Source: Asterella californica (Eukaryota > Streptophyta > Marchantiopsida > Marchantiales > Aytoniaceae). From it: a stretch of DNA of 64,000 nucleotides. This document shows positions 43,564-55,357 of the stretch, piece after piece. The notes beneath the pieces were generated by a model. It saw nothing but the letters and a program-made list of their open reading frames with translations, did no database searches and was not told the DNA's origin. The position numbers were made by a program, and so were the translations under genes. Position 1 is the stretch's first letter. Every line of letters starts with the position of its first letter. The stretch covers positions 1,922,001 through 1,986,000 of the forward strand of contig JAYKYS010000004.1 in assembly GCA_036924285.1 (NCBI GenBank), read 5' to 3'.

Positions 43564-44210
43564 TGGTGAGAGCGTGTGTCCCTTGCTGATGAGCAAGATG
43601 GAGATTGGAGTACAGGAGAGAGCAGCCGCAGTTGTGCCTGATGTCGAGCACTATCCTACTGATGCGTTCGAGTGAAGCGAAACCGTTTCTTTCACCACCA
43701 GAAACTTTGAACGCGATTTCGGAGGCCTAGACGATTTTTTTTCTCTGAAATCTGTCGACCAACCTTTTGAGGCTGTCTTGTTCAGAAGGTGCGAATTGTG
43801 TACTAGGTCAAGTTTCAGTCGATTTGGAGATTTCCAGCGGCAGATTTTCAATCGGATCTTTTTCGACCAAACCGAAAGTTTTAGGACTTGACCCTAAAAC
43901 AAATCCGGTTCCGAAAAAAATCAGCGATTTGAAAAATTTGGAAAATTTTGAGGGATCGCACATCCATTTCTGACCTTGTTTGGTCTAGTTTTGACCTTTC
44001 TTGGTGTGTTCTTTCGACGTTTCCGTCATGTTTTGTACACCTATAGTTCACGGACAGTTTCTTTCTTCATTCTCGCTGCAGGAGGAGTTTGTGGAGTCCA
44101 CTTCTTGTGACTTGTGACAACTCTTGATCGCGCGGTGTGGAGAGACGAGTTTCGTGAAAGATCTGTGAGGTTTTCCGCGTACAGAACAGCGCAATTTCGA
44201 CATTGCAGCT

Positions 44211-45130
44211 ATGGCGGAGTCCGTGTCTTTGATCATTGGAGAGAAGCTCGACAAGAACAACTATCAAGTGTGGAAGTTCCGGATGAAGACTTTCTTACAG
44301 GGACAAGATCTATGAGATCTTATCACTAAGGAGGAGAAAGCGCCTGAAGTGTCAATTTCTGATCCGAAATTCAAAGAGTGGAAGAAGCGCTCATATCAGA
44401 CTATCCACTACATCACGCTGACAGTCTCAGCATTGATGATCGATCACATTCAAGATTGCGATATTCCCAAGAAAGCTTGGGATGCACTCGCGCGTCTGTT
44501 TCAATCTAGAACAGAGACGCGGAAGCTGTAATTGCTGCAGCAGTTCAACACTTGAAGAAGGGATCGATGTGCATCAACGACTATGTGAACCATGTCAAGC
44601 AGCTCGCGGATCAACTGTCAAAGTCGAGATTGATCCCACTGTCTTGATCGGAGTCACATTGCAGGGACTGCCTGCAGAGTACAAACAGTTCATAACATCG
44701 ATTTCGACTAGAGAACTCCTTCTGCGGTTTGATGAGCTTGTTCCTATGATGTTAGGAGAGGAGGTGCACCTACTGGGGAGTTTTACTTCGACTGGTCAGC
44801 AAGAATCTGTCTATTTTGCAGGTTCTGGAGGATCTCGAGGTAGGGGTCGTGGCAAAGGTGCTGGACGTGGACGGGGTCGTGGACAGCAATAGCAATTACA
44901 GCAGAATCAGCAGCAGCAGAACCAGCAACAATCTGGTTCCAACAACAACCAGAGAAGAGCGCCTAGTTCCTGCAACTACTGCAAGAAGTAAGGTCACAAT
45001 ACGAATCAGTGCTACAAGAAGTAGAACGATCCAAGACAACAACATGACAACAATCCCTAACAAGGTAACAGCAACCAGCAAGGCTATGCAGTCACTGAGC
45101 ATGTCTATTTGGAGCAGTTGCTGATTACTA
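44211..45130 (+). pseudogene. Copia Gag
   Basis: Starts MAESVSLIIGEKLDKNNYQV followed by WKFRMKTFLQGQ, the classic Copia Gag entry. A TGA at 44313-44315 replaces a Trp codon, and the frame shifts near 44525. Later blocks include DPTVLIGVTLQGLPAEYKQF and a Gly/Arg-rich tail (GRGRGKGAGRGRGRGQQ). A CCHC knuckle lies at 44971-45012 with TAA in its spacer. Gag forms the particle. Confidence 0.88.
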
Positions 45131-45570
45131 CACATCAGAGTTATGCGGCTTTCGAGCCACAGACTGACTGGGTGATCGACTCCGGCGCCACCAGTCACAT
45201 GACTCCTCATCGGGAGTGGTTTAGTTCACTCGAGCCTGTGGAAACTCCATAGTTTATGGTGACAAGAGATGACACCAAGCACAAGATCCAGCACAAGGGT
45301 AACATTCCACTTGACATTCCTGCTTCAACGTTTACTGGTATACGGAATGTCTTACATGTACCCACGTTGACTAGAAACCTGCTATATGTAGGACAGTTGA
45401 TAGAGCAGGGTCTGCAAGTGTGCTTCAATAAAGATGGATGCTTTATTGAAGATTCGAATAGCACTGTCATAGCTCGAGGTATCAAGAGTGGTAGACTGTT
45501 TAAACTAGATGCATCTGCGTCTAAGTTACAGGCTGCCATGTATGGACAGAGTGGTCCAGTAGTCTGACAT
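45131..45570 (+). pseudogene. Copia protease
   Basis: The active site is WVIDSGATSHMTPH near 45170-45212. An in-frame TAG follows at about 45251, then DIPASTFTGIRNVLHVPTLT and LLYVGQLIEQGLQVCF, the characteristic Copia protease C-terminal block. It would process Gag-Pol. Confidence 0.88.
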
Positions 45571-46806
45571 TGACATCTGGCACAAGCGAATTGGGCACAT
45601 GAACTTTCAGAGGCTAAAAAGTCATCCGAATTCTGACCTGGTTATTCGATCAAATTCGAATCCAGTGAGCCCATTGGAGTTTGTGCAACATGTCAATTCG
45701 GCAAGCAAGCTAGACAGCCCTTTAAGGGATCAGGTAGTAGAGCGAACAAGCTTCTGGAGCTTTTTCACACTGATGTATGGACTGCTTCTCAGCCAAGTAT
45801 GACCAGTTTCCAGTACTTCGTGTCGTTCATTGATGATCATTTTCGTTATACTTGGATCTATTTGTTGAGAAACAAGTCCTCTGTCGAAGTACTGTCAGCA
45901 TTTCAGACTTTTCGCAAGTTGGTGGAGAAACAGTCTGGAGCATCTATGCGTTGTCTGAGATCTGATGGAGGAGGCGAGTTTCTTTCTAGAGAGTTCGATG
46001 CATATCTGCATGAGCATGGCATTCGACGTCAGAAGACCTGCAGTTACAGTCCGCAGCAGAACGAGGTTGCGGAGCGCAAGAATCGACACATAGCAGAAGC
46101 TGCTCGTGCGATGTTGAACGAGAAGACCATGCCTAGACCTTACTGGGCAGAAGCTGCTTCATGTACTGTGTATCTGATGAACCGGACGTCTACAGCGGCA
46201 GTCCACAACAAGACACCGATGGAGGTCTTCACAGGCAGTAAGTCTGATTACTCTTTCCTTAAAGTTTTCGGATGTATCTGCTATGTGCACATACCTGATG
46301 AAAGACGTAAGAAATTAGATCAGAAAGTAGGTAGATGTATCTTCCTTGGTTATGCTTCTGATACGAAAGGATATAGGTGCTACAATCCTTCGTCCAAGCA
46401 GTTCTATATCAGTAGAGATGTCGTTTTTGATGAGCTACAGTCTTGGTTTGCATCTGCACATGTCGTAGCCATCCCTGTACCTACTGTAGAACCAAGGAGT
46501 CAGTCCACTGTAGTACCTCAGAGTAGTACGTTGAGTGGAGGATCTGGAGAAGTCACTGATTCCAGATCAGAAGCTGTTGCACATAGAGCTGTTGTTAACG
46601 CTGGAGTCCACGTAACACAACCTAGTGGAACTAGTGTAGTTTCTACACAGGATGAGCGCGTGCTATTGCAGCGTATGTTTGACTCATCCAGATATGTGGA
46701 TCTTCCACATCCACTGGATACTTTGTCTCAGACCTTGACGTCTACGTCAGATCAGTTGCAAGGGGAGGTGACTAGTGCACCGATTACCTCTCGCAGATCT
46801 GAGCGG
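45570..46806 (+). pseudogene. Copia integrase, cut by B2
   Basis: The zinc domain (HKRIGHMNFQRL, then VCATCQFGKQARQPF) is split over two frames near 45600-45720. The core is open from 45799: the first Asp is in LFHTDVW, then FVSFIDDHFRYTWIYLL, LRSDGGGEFLS with the second Asp, and NEVAERKNRHIAEAARAML with the Glu. The C-terminal KLDQKVGRCIFLGYASDTKG block is typical of Copia. The protein runs into the B2 LTR at 46807 and continues at 56688. Confidence 0.92.
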
Positions 46807-48132
46807 TGTAGAGTTGAGAGTTTTCCTCGGGAAGGGCGGAACCTTCTGGCTGCGATATGATCGTGAAGGTTGTGGGAAGACTACTAGGGAAGGTGCTGGG
46901 CTTCAGGTTCTGGTTGTTTACTATCCAAAGGTAGGCTTCAGGTCATAAGGGCACTATAAGTCTTCACACAGGTCGAATAGATCCTCCAGTATGCTCAAGA
47001 AGTGAAAATCAGATCAAACTAACAGTAATAAGGTTCACCAGCAAACTTTAACAGTCAAGAATCAGAAACATAAGATGGGTTAGGCTTCAGAACTTCTCCT
47101 ATATGTCAATGAGGCCCTACTGACCATACAGACGAAGTTTCAGCTTGAGTTCAGTTCAGAGCACCGAGATATGGGTAGAAACTTTCTGAACAGAGAAATT
47201 ATGGCAATTTCTGGTACCTAGACAGCTATTCTGACCTAGAACAGAGAATTGGCTCGATGAATTTCAAAGTTTCTCACAGTATTTGAAGTCTACAGGATGC
47301 TGAACATCCCAGTGAAGTTGGGCCTCCTGAATGTACACAGAACTCCAGATCTCCTCCTCTGAAGTCGCTGCTCTAGATTAAGAGCTTTTCAGACCCCCTC
47401 TGCTTCAGCGGCCGCCCTGAATTACTCAGTTACTCAATCGATATGAAACTTTTTGGGAAATCGTAGCCCTGCTGGCAGTGAACACAGCCACGAAGTTTTG
47501 AAGCGATTTCCTCGATTCTGCTGCAAATGACACTCAAAACCCCAAATTGAACAGAAGTGCTTCAATTCTGACACAAATCGAACTTCAATCAACCATAACT
47601 CCTTGTTTATTGCTCCAAATCGATCAAACTTTTCGCTGACAGTGCTTGGCTCGACGAGCTCTATCTCCCTGTGCTCTCAGATTTTGAAGATCTTCTCTCC
47701 AAAATGCTCGAACTCCTCTTAAGACCCCTACTATTAAGTTTAGCAGTACACAAAGACAAAATTGGACCAATGGGAGTTCATAGCTCCACTCCCCTGTCCT
47801 TTTGCGTCCCAAACCACGTGGTGACTTGAATTTTGCACATAGGCTACCACGTCAAGCCCCTAAAGTGCCAGCGTAGACCCTAAACTACATGCGAAGACAT
47901 GTAAAACGGCACGTAATCTGAAAAGAGAACCTAACCGTGCTAGGAAGCATGCATGGGCGACATGTAATTACAACCCATGACCTTAACTCCATCTACATGA
48001 TAATCAACCTACTAAGTATCAAAATATGTATCATTCTCTATAATCGACTTCTCTGAGGTCCTAATTTTAGAGAGACTAACGCTTGACAGAGAGGTGAATT
48101 ATTTACACTGTAAAATGATTCACATCACGACA
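46807..48132 (-). repeat. B2 3' LTR (1,326 bp)
   Basis: TGTAGAGTTGAGAG to CACATCACGACA on the plus strand. It has the same length as 55358-56683 and differs from it in only a few bases (for example CAGCAAAC near 47040 against CAGTGAAC). Confidence 0.95.
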
Positions 48133-48150
48133 TCCACCCCCTCCAAACCT
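48133..48150 (-). promoter_or_regulatory. B2 polypurine tract
   Basis: The same purine-rich sequence as in B1 (GGTTTGGAGGGGGTGGA), abutting the LTR start on the minus strand. Confidence 0.85.
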
Positions 48151-48178
48151 GCACATCCTCCGGCATGTGCCAACCTCT

Positions 48179-49400
48179 TCAGTCTTCGATTTGTACATCA
48201 TCATCATCACTCTCCTCCGCCTCAGGCACTTCAGTAGCCGAGTCGTCTTCATCTCTTGGCATCCTCTGCTCACACTTTAGAAAGTTGAACAAATCTACTG
48301 ACCCTCCACGTCGTTTGAACAACTTCACTCGCTTGCCAGCCACAGATAGTTTCAAAGGAGTACCATCTAACTCACGTAAACTATAAGTAGCATTCTCGTA
48401 TACATCTAACACAACATAAGACCCGAACCATCTTCGCGAGAACTTACGAAGTGTAGAATGCTGGTTCTCCAGCGTGCTATCATACACCAGAACCCAATCA
48501 CCAACACGTATTGGCTTTGGTCGTAGTCGGTGAGTCTTGTCGAAACGCTCTTTGTTTCTGACTCGAGCCACCTTCAGCTTCTCTTGCGCCTCAGCAAGAT
48601 CTTCCTCCCTTCGCTCCAACTGCCTAGTTCGTAAAGCAAGGAGTGAAGTATGATCTATACCATCTTCCCACGGTAGCGTAGCCCACGTAGGAAAGTCCTC
48701 CTCAGCAGACATGATCGGTTTTTGCCCCAGCATAAGCTCAACTGGCATATAGCCAGTCGTGGTACAGTGTGTAGTTCTATCAGCCCATAAAGCAAATGAA
48801 AGCAGTCTCGGTCACTCTCTAGGCCTACCATCACATGCTTTCACTAAAGCGTGAACGATAGAAGGGTGTCCTCGTTCACTCTTACCAATCCCTTCTGGAT
48901 TCATGGCAGTAGTAAGTCGAAGCTTTACTCCAAACGAGCAAAGAACTCCTTCGCTTCTGCACCTCTCAGCTCACCCCTATCTGCTCGTAGTCTTCCAACA
49001 GATCCATAACGACAGATGATATCTTCCAACACGAATCTACATATGTTCTCTGTAGTCTTCGTTCGCAGTGCTCGTCCCTCCACGTAGTTGGAGAGATCTT
49101 CCCGAGCTAACACCAAGTAGCGCATCCCCCACAGTCCCGGCGGCATCATCACAAGATCAAGGACCCACGAAAAATGAATACTAGGCGGGTAGGTAGGTAC
49201 AAGTCCATCTCTGTAACGGACTTTAGAGTAGAACTGGCAGTGCAGACACGACCCAACAAAATCCACTACGTCTTGATACAAACCCTTCCACCAGTATCGC
49301 TCCTTCATCTTCGTGTACTGCCCACAAGGTGTCATGAAACTCCTTAAGCAGATTCAGCTTTGTCGGTTGATCATCCACCACTCTAGCAAGCATCCCATCT
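48179..49400 (-). pseudogene. B2 integrase
   Basis: Two open pieces, 49335-48925 and 48748-48179. Compared with B1, about 27 bases are missing near 49315, removing the GHRGVWAT part of the zinc-binding domain and its second His. One base is lost near 48933, shifting the frame in the core before the Glu. LRADRGELRG remains. The GPY module of B1 is GSY here (FSRRWFGSYVVLDVY). Non-functional. Confidence 0.9.
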
Positions 49401-49417
49401 CTTCTCTTCGGACGTTT

Positions 49418-50107
49418 TCACAGATAACCTTCACGTAGAAGATAACCGTACGCCTTTCGTCTGATCTCCTTGAACTCTGCATCACTCCATCCTTCTCTTC
49501 TGCATAATAAACTCAGATAGTATCCGATATCGCGGAACTTTTCCGTATAGAACTCCTCGTAGAACGGCAGAGGTTCCAAGTCTGAAGTCTGCTGACCAAC
49601 TTGGCACCAAACGTCTCTCTTCTCTTCATCTTCGACTTCTGCAAACATCTCTTCTTCATCTGTATAACGAGCCCTAGATAACATGTCTGCAACAGGATTA
49701 TCCTTTCCTGCTATATGCTTCAGCTCAGGGTTCATACTCCGGATATAAGCAATCCATCGTAGCATTGCTATGTCTGGAGTATTACAGTTTGCTATCATAC
49801 CTAGCAAAGGCAAACAGTCTGTTTCTAGTATCACACGTGCACCTATCAAGAACTCTCGGTCTACCTTCATAGCAGTAACAGCTCCCCACAACTCACGCTT
49901 CACTTGAGGATAGTTACGTTGTCTATCTGTTAAGATCCGAGTTCCAAACCTTGAAACAAACCGCACGTCTTCTGCATCTTCTTGACCGACTGCCCATCCA
50001 ATCGCCTTTGGACTCGTGTCAACAGTTAGTATGATAGGTCTCCCGCTCTCGTAGCTAAGTCTCCTTAGTATAGGTGGAGACTTCAGAATCTCTTTCAGCT
50101 GCTCCAT
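49418..50107 (-). pseudogene. B2 RNase H
   Basis: 229 codons. TVDTSPKAIGWAVGQEDA carries the first Asp, QVKRELWGAVTAMK the Glu, LETDCLPLLGM an Asp and NPVADMLSRARY the last Asp. The complete catalytic set contrasts with B1, where the last position is Tyr. A TGA near 50125-50123 (Arg codon CGA in B1) separates it from RT. It ends at the same TGA after YLLREGYL as in B1. Confidence 0.88.
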
Positions 50108-50122
50108 CGTCTCGTGATGTTC

Positions 50123-52062
50123 TCACCGCCAAGTAAACCTCTCCCCTTTTCTCAGAAGTGCATACAGAGGCTCGGCAATGTGTGCATAATGAGGAATACT
50201 CACACGAAAGAACACACAAGCTCCTAAGAATCGTCGAACCTCAGTGATGTTGGTACAGTCTGCTATCCTTGCTATAGCATCTACCTTCTCTGGGTTCGGT
50301 CGTCTTCCAAAAGTACCGCATAAGTGACCCACCACCACAACCTCTGACATTCCAAAACGAGATTTGGTACCTGACAGAGTGAGGTGTACCTCTTCCAAGC
50401 GCATCAGAATCTTTTCCACATCTCGGATGTGGTCTGCAACGAACTTTCTGCAACCATCAGCAGTCATAGTTTCGTCCTTGTCTTCCACCGGACAGCCTTT
50501 CATGGGGATATCATCAAGAAATGGGATAGTACCTCAGGTACAAACTCTCGTAACACCTTATGCATCGTGTTTTGCATATGAGCTACTGAGTTTGTCGCAC
50601 CCTGAGGAAGAGTACACATCCGCATCAACCCCAAAGGTGTACGCATGGTAGTCAAGTCTCTACTCTCCAAAGCAAGCTGAAACTGATCGTAACCTGAAAA
50701 TAGATCTCCAATAGAATAGATAGATCTTCCAGCAAATGCCTCGGCTACTTCATCAACCATAGGTCCTGTTCCAACGTTTCGTATCGTGATGTTGTTGGCA
50801 GACTGCAAGTCTTGGATGAAGCGTAAGGCTCCTGTCTTCTTAGGTACTGTGAACCATCGGCTAGAATACGGAGCCATAGATGGTTCAAGAATACCCATCC
50901 GCATCCTCTCTTTCAGTAACTCAATAACCTTCGGTAGCAAGGCACGAGGGACTGGAATCGGCTTCAAGTCCCAAGGTACGTGAGGAACAGTGAAGATAAC
51001 CATCGGAGCTATCACACTAGGATCCACACAACCAATCTCTCCAGCTGAAAAAGAAAATGCCTTACCATGGCTAACTATCATCTGCTCAAAAGCTCGTTTC
51101 TCCACTTCAGTCAAGAAGCCACCCCCTCCTATCTGGAGTTGCTCGAGTGTCTCTTGAGTAAACTTGTGTCCTATCTGTTTAGGATCTCTCAGTACAGGCT
51201 CAGTGGCCGCTAACTCCATCTGCTGCTGTGAATCAACAGGTAACTGGGTCGCCACTGGTTTCACCTTCTTTGCTACAGTTTTGTATTTGGTGTGAACCTC
51301 TGCTTCTTCACGAGAGCCACACCAGTAGATTACATCCTTCCATCCACTCTCTAGTCTCGGATGAGGACGAGATTGCAAGCACGAGGCAATCTCCTCATAG
51401 ACCTTACGAGAGTGGATAGGGATCACCACCCTTCCTCCCATCCGGAGTTGCTCGAGTGTCTCTTGAGTAAACTTGTGTCCTATCTGTTTAAGATCTCTCA
51501 GTACAGGCTCAGTGGCCGCTAACTCCATCTGCTGCTGTGAATCAACAAGTAACTGGGTCGCCACTGGTTTCACCTTCTTTGCTACAGTTTTGTATTTGGT
51601 GTGAACCTCTGCTTCTTCACGAGAGCCACACCAGCAGATTGCATCCTTCCATCCACTCTCTAGTCTCGGATGAGGACGAGATTGTAAGCACGAGACAACC
51701 TCCTCATAGACTTTACGAGAGTGGATAGGGATCACCACCCTTCCTCCCATCTGCTCCATCAACCTATCTACATCATCCAGCCAACGAACAAAAGACTGTA
51801 CACCTACAAACTCCTCGTAAACACCAGAAATTATCTCACCTTCTTCTAGAACTCCTGTACAGCGCAGATTTTCTGCATACTTCTCCATCTGCCTTCTACT
51901 CCTCTCAGTCAGATCCTCTACTCGCGTGAATTCACTCCAATCATCAGAACTGAAAGTCATCAAACCAGATTTCCAACTATGTACAGTGTAGCAGTTTTCA
52001 GAATCTTGAGCAATCTCTTCGTCAGCCTGCTGTGGTCCCACAGGCTGCTCAAGCGGGATCAT
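50123..52062 (-). pseudogene. B2 reverse transcriptase with 103-residue tandem duplication
   Basis: Homologous to the B1 RT, in two pieces (52062-50500 and 50503-50123). One base is lost near 50531, so the frame shifts immediately before the FLDD catalytic box, whose sequence IPMKG resumes in the second piece. Upstream of the RT core a 309-bp in-frame tandem duplication (51135-51752) repeats the segment from MGGRVVIPIHSRKVYEE to TQETLEQLR. The RT core blocks VPKKTGALRFIQDLQ and SIGDLFSGYDQFQL are intact. Confidence 0.9.
51135..51752 (-). repeat. 309-bp in-frame tandem duplication in B2 pol
   Basis: Units 51135-51443 and 51444-51752. GGAGTT anchors lie 309 bases apart. The two units differ at several residues (for example EEVVSCLQ against EEIASCLQ). 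B1 has a single unit. Confidence 0.88.
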
Positions 52063-52079
52063 AGTAATAGCAGATCCTT

Positions 52080-52122
52080 CACTCTTGGTATCCCGGCCTA
52101 CAAGAGTGGTTTCAGAAAACCC
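52080..52122 (-). promoter_or_regulatory. B2 programmed -1 frameshift signal, protease to RT
   Basis: Heptamer GGGTTTT at 52122-52116, 7-base spacer, stem CACTCTTG/CAAGAGTG (52108-52080) with a 13-base loop. The protease TAG (52100-52098) lies inside the hairpin. The RT-frame TAA (52125-52123) directly precedes the heptamer. Loop and spacer differ slightly from B1 while the stem and heptamer are identical. Confidence 0.85.
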
Positions 52123-53212
52123 TTACTCCTACAGATAGGAGAATCTCTCAAAGTCTGTCTGTTTCGTTCGTGGTTCGAACGAACGGTCAAAAACTGCACA
52201 GAACGTCTATCATCTGGATTACGGATCCTAGCATAGTGAGATCCGTCATCCATCACCTTCGTCTCCATTCTAACTGTGGTGATATAAGGCTGACCAAGAA
52301 TCACAGGATATGAAGCAAAAGACTGCACGAAGAAGTGCTGATCTACCTCCACATCACCTAGCTTCACTCTCACGTTAGGACAAGCACCGTATAACTCACC
52401 CTTCTGGTTGTTTGCAGCTCGTAACACCCAACCATGTTCAGTTCGATAGGCCATTGACCTCTCTCGTACACCTCCCGTGACATGATGTTGATCTCAGATC
52501 CGTGATCAACTAAAGCAGCAACAGGTTCAAGACTTCCAAGGCGAACTCGTGTAGCAGTCGTAGCACGAGCCCAGTGTCTCTTCTTGAAGTCACTATCAGT
52601 AGCTGGACTCTCATCGTCAGCTTCATCATCATCGATCTCAACAGTGTTGGTACCAGCAACTAACGCTTCTTGTTGGTACTCTGTATCATCAGCCTCCTGA
52701 AAATGCACCTTGCCAAATTCTGCATCATTAACAGAAGCTCCTACTATATCAATCATCTGACTTTCTACCTGCTCGGACATCACCTGTCTCTTCCGCTTGA
52801 TGATGTCGATGATCAGGTCGTGAAACTCCCTCTTCGCAATACCAAGAACTTCCCGAAGAGAAAACTCAATTCGTGCGTCAAGTATTCTCTGCTCCAAGAT
52901 GCTCTTGAGATCAGTTGAAGTCTCGATATCTGCTGCCAACTTGTAAGCCGGTCCCTTCCCCTTCTCTTGGGCAGTAAACCGTCTACCAGCAGTTGTTGGC
53001 TCCTGCTGGGATCTCTCCACGTCCTCCATCGGACCTGGTGCAGGTGGAGGAGCTGCAGAAGTAGAAGGGATGTCTTCAGGAGGAGCCGCTCGTCTCCTCA
53101 TGATCCTCCGTCTGTCCCCAGTCTCCTCTAGAACTCCAGTATCAAGCTCAGAGGCTTCTCGCCGCCTCTTCTCCTCTACAGAAGCATCCTGCCAATGAAC
53201 GTGTCTATCCAC
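52098..53212 (-). pseudogene. B2 aspartic protease
   Basis: Two pieces, 53212-52370 and 52454-52098, separated by loss of one G near 52436 (CCATGTTCAG here, CCATGGTTCAG in B1). The active site is AALVDHGSEINIMS as in B1. The C-terminal block SYPVILGQPYITTVRME is in the second piece. A one-base loss near 53213 also separates it from Gag, with which it originally shared a frame. Confidence 0.88.
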
Positions 53213-54684
53213 GTCAAGAATGCTTTGATAGACGCAGCATCAACAGGATCTCTCCACCCTGTGACCCTACGGATAGTTTCTGCTCCTCTCTTCATTACTT
53301 CAGAAGGAACTTGAGCAGGTTTCTTCTCAGTAGTCCTATCTAGCAACGTAGGACTAGAAGAAACTTCAATGTGACCGGCATATACATCAGGATTTACCAG
53401 TGGTGCCATCAATGCATGTACAGTTGCAGCAGCTGTAATCTGAGGTAGACTCCTCATGCCTCCTCGTCCAAACTGCGTGCTTAGCGGCTCTCCAGTAGAA
53501 GAAAGGTGCAGCCTACCGTTCTGGTAGCGAACCACACCATCTCGCAGGGCAGCCGTAAGCTCTTGACAGTCTCCACGAAAATGATCAGGACTGTCACACC
53601 AGATACATCTACGAACAGGAGCACCTCCTGGACGTGCAGCAGCAAGCGTCGGCGGCTGCTCTCTCTGCAATCCAGCTAGCTCCACCTTCAGTTCTCTCAT
53701 CTGCCGAATCAGATCTTCGATCTGGTTCTGCTGTCCATGGTTCTCTGCAGGTCTCTGAACCGGTGCCCTTTGTGCAGGAACTGGCACCACTGGTATCAAA
53801 GGTACTACAGCCGGTACAACAGGTCTGGGAGCAGGAGCCGGAGGTTGCTGTACTTGAGGAGCAGTGCGAGGTTGAGCGGTCACTTCAGCAAGCGAACGTC
53901 CTCCCACAGCCACTCTTCCACGCCTTTGTCTCGTCAATACAACAACAGCATCCTCAACTCTCCCCCAATCAGTAGTAACTCCTCCTTCAGCCGATCGGTC
54001 AGCCAACATAAAGCATAACCGATCTGCCGTAGCATCATCGGTAGCTTGCAGGAAAAGCTCGGTTTTCCTAGCATCTAAGGTTATCCTCTCAAGAGTTGAG
54101 AGTTGTCGGTATCTCCGATCAAACTCTCTCAGCATCTCATTCAGGTTCATCAGACGACCAGGTTGTTGCTCAACCCAGTCCAGAAACGTTCTTCTTGTGA
54201 CTCTCTCTGAATCTTCTTCGAGAAACTCCTCTCGAAAAGATCGCTCAAAACTCATCCAGATTCCAAGATTTCTTCTCTGTACATCCCTAACTTGGTCCCG
54301 CAACTCAGGAATGACAGCTAACTCAAAGCTTGCTATCATCTCAGCATCTGTAACCCTAATCAGCTCCATCTCTCCTCTATACTCACGCAGATATCTAGAA
54401 ATATCTCTACCTTCAAACCTTCCACACCTATTCACTATCGCTTGCAAAGCCTTGGTGGATTTTAACTCACCCCCTCCAACGATCGGATGTTGTTGGACCA
54501 GGGCCGCAAGCGTCTTCAAGATCTCAGCCGTGTCCAGACCAGATGCAGATGTCGCTGTAGAAGACGCAGGTGCAGTTGACGGTGCAGCAGTAGACGTTGA
54601 TGCTCCAACTCCAGAGGCAGCAGCAGCAGCTCCGCTCTTGCGATCCATCTCTTCTCCTTGTAGCAACTCAACCTTCTCAATCAA
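53176..54684 (-). pseudogene. B2 Gag (502-codon frame)
   Basis: The best copy of the family's Gag. MDRKSGAAAAASGVG at 54648 is the likely start, with a possible upstream start MIEKVELLQGEE at 54684. Capsid blocks are as in B1, a Pro/Ala-rich linker (VPLIPVVPVPAQRAPVQ) follows, and an intact CCHC knuckle is CIWCDSPDHFRGDC near 53600-53560. The end (AFLTWIDTFIGRMLL) is out of frame because one base is missing near 53213. Confidence 0.9.
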
Positions 54685-54698
54685 TCACCCCAAGAGCT

Positions 54699-54714
54699 CT
54701 CAGTGGAAGCACCA
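54699..54714 (-). promoter_or_regulatory. B2 primer-binding site
   Basis: TGGTGCTTCCACTGAG, identical to the site in B1, two bases inside the LTR terminus at 54717. Confidence 0.65.
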
Positions 54715-54739
54715 GATGTAGAGTTGAGAGTTTTCCTCG

Positions 54740-55357
54740 TCTACAGCGGCAGTCCACAACAAGACACCGATGGAGGTCTTCACAGGCAGTAAGTCTGATT
54801 ACTCTTTCCTTAAAGTTTTCGGATGTATCTGCTATGTGCACATACCTGATGAAAGACGTAAGAAATTAGATCAGAAAGTAGGTAGATGTATCTTCCTTGG
54901 TTATGCTTCTGATACGAAAGGATATAGGTGCTACAATCCTTCGTCCAAGCAGTTCTATATCAGTAGAGATGTCGTTTTTGATGAGCTACAGTCTTGGTTT
55001 GCATCTGCACATGTCGTAGCCATCCCTGTACCTACTGTAGAACCAAGGAGTCAGTCCACTGTAGTACCTCAGAGTAGTACGTTGAGTGGAGGATCTGGAG
55101 AAGTCACTGATTCCAGATCAGAAGCTGTTGCACATAGAGCTGTTGTTAACGCTGGAGTCCACGTAACACAGCCTAGTGGAACTAGTGTAGTTTCTACACA
55201 GGATGAGCGCGTGCTATTGCAGCGTATGTTTGACTCATCCAGATATGTGGATCTTCCACATCCACTGGATACTTTGTCTCAGACCTTGGCGTCTACGTCA
55301 GATCAGTTGCAAGGGGAGGTGACTAGTGCACCGATTACCTCTCGCAGATCTGAGCGG
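54740..55357 (+). repeat. 618-bp duplicate of the Copia integrase end
   Basis: Matches 46189-46806 over the same length, with at least two substitutions (for example ACACAGCC against ACACAACC). It encodes the same Copia segment from TAAVHNKTPMEVF-like sequence to the B2 LTR. It follows a 23-base LTR stub (54717-54739), with a 2-base overlap (CG) at the joint. Confidence 0.9.

Noticed and set aside
46189..55357. Two independent Copia insertions
   Set aside because: The second Copia piece (54740-55357) is exactly the 618 bases flanking the B2 LTR and has no LTR, primer site or target duplication of its own. It is a duplication of the flank.
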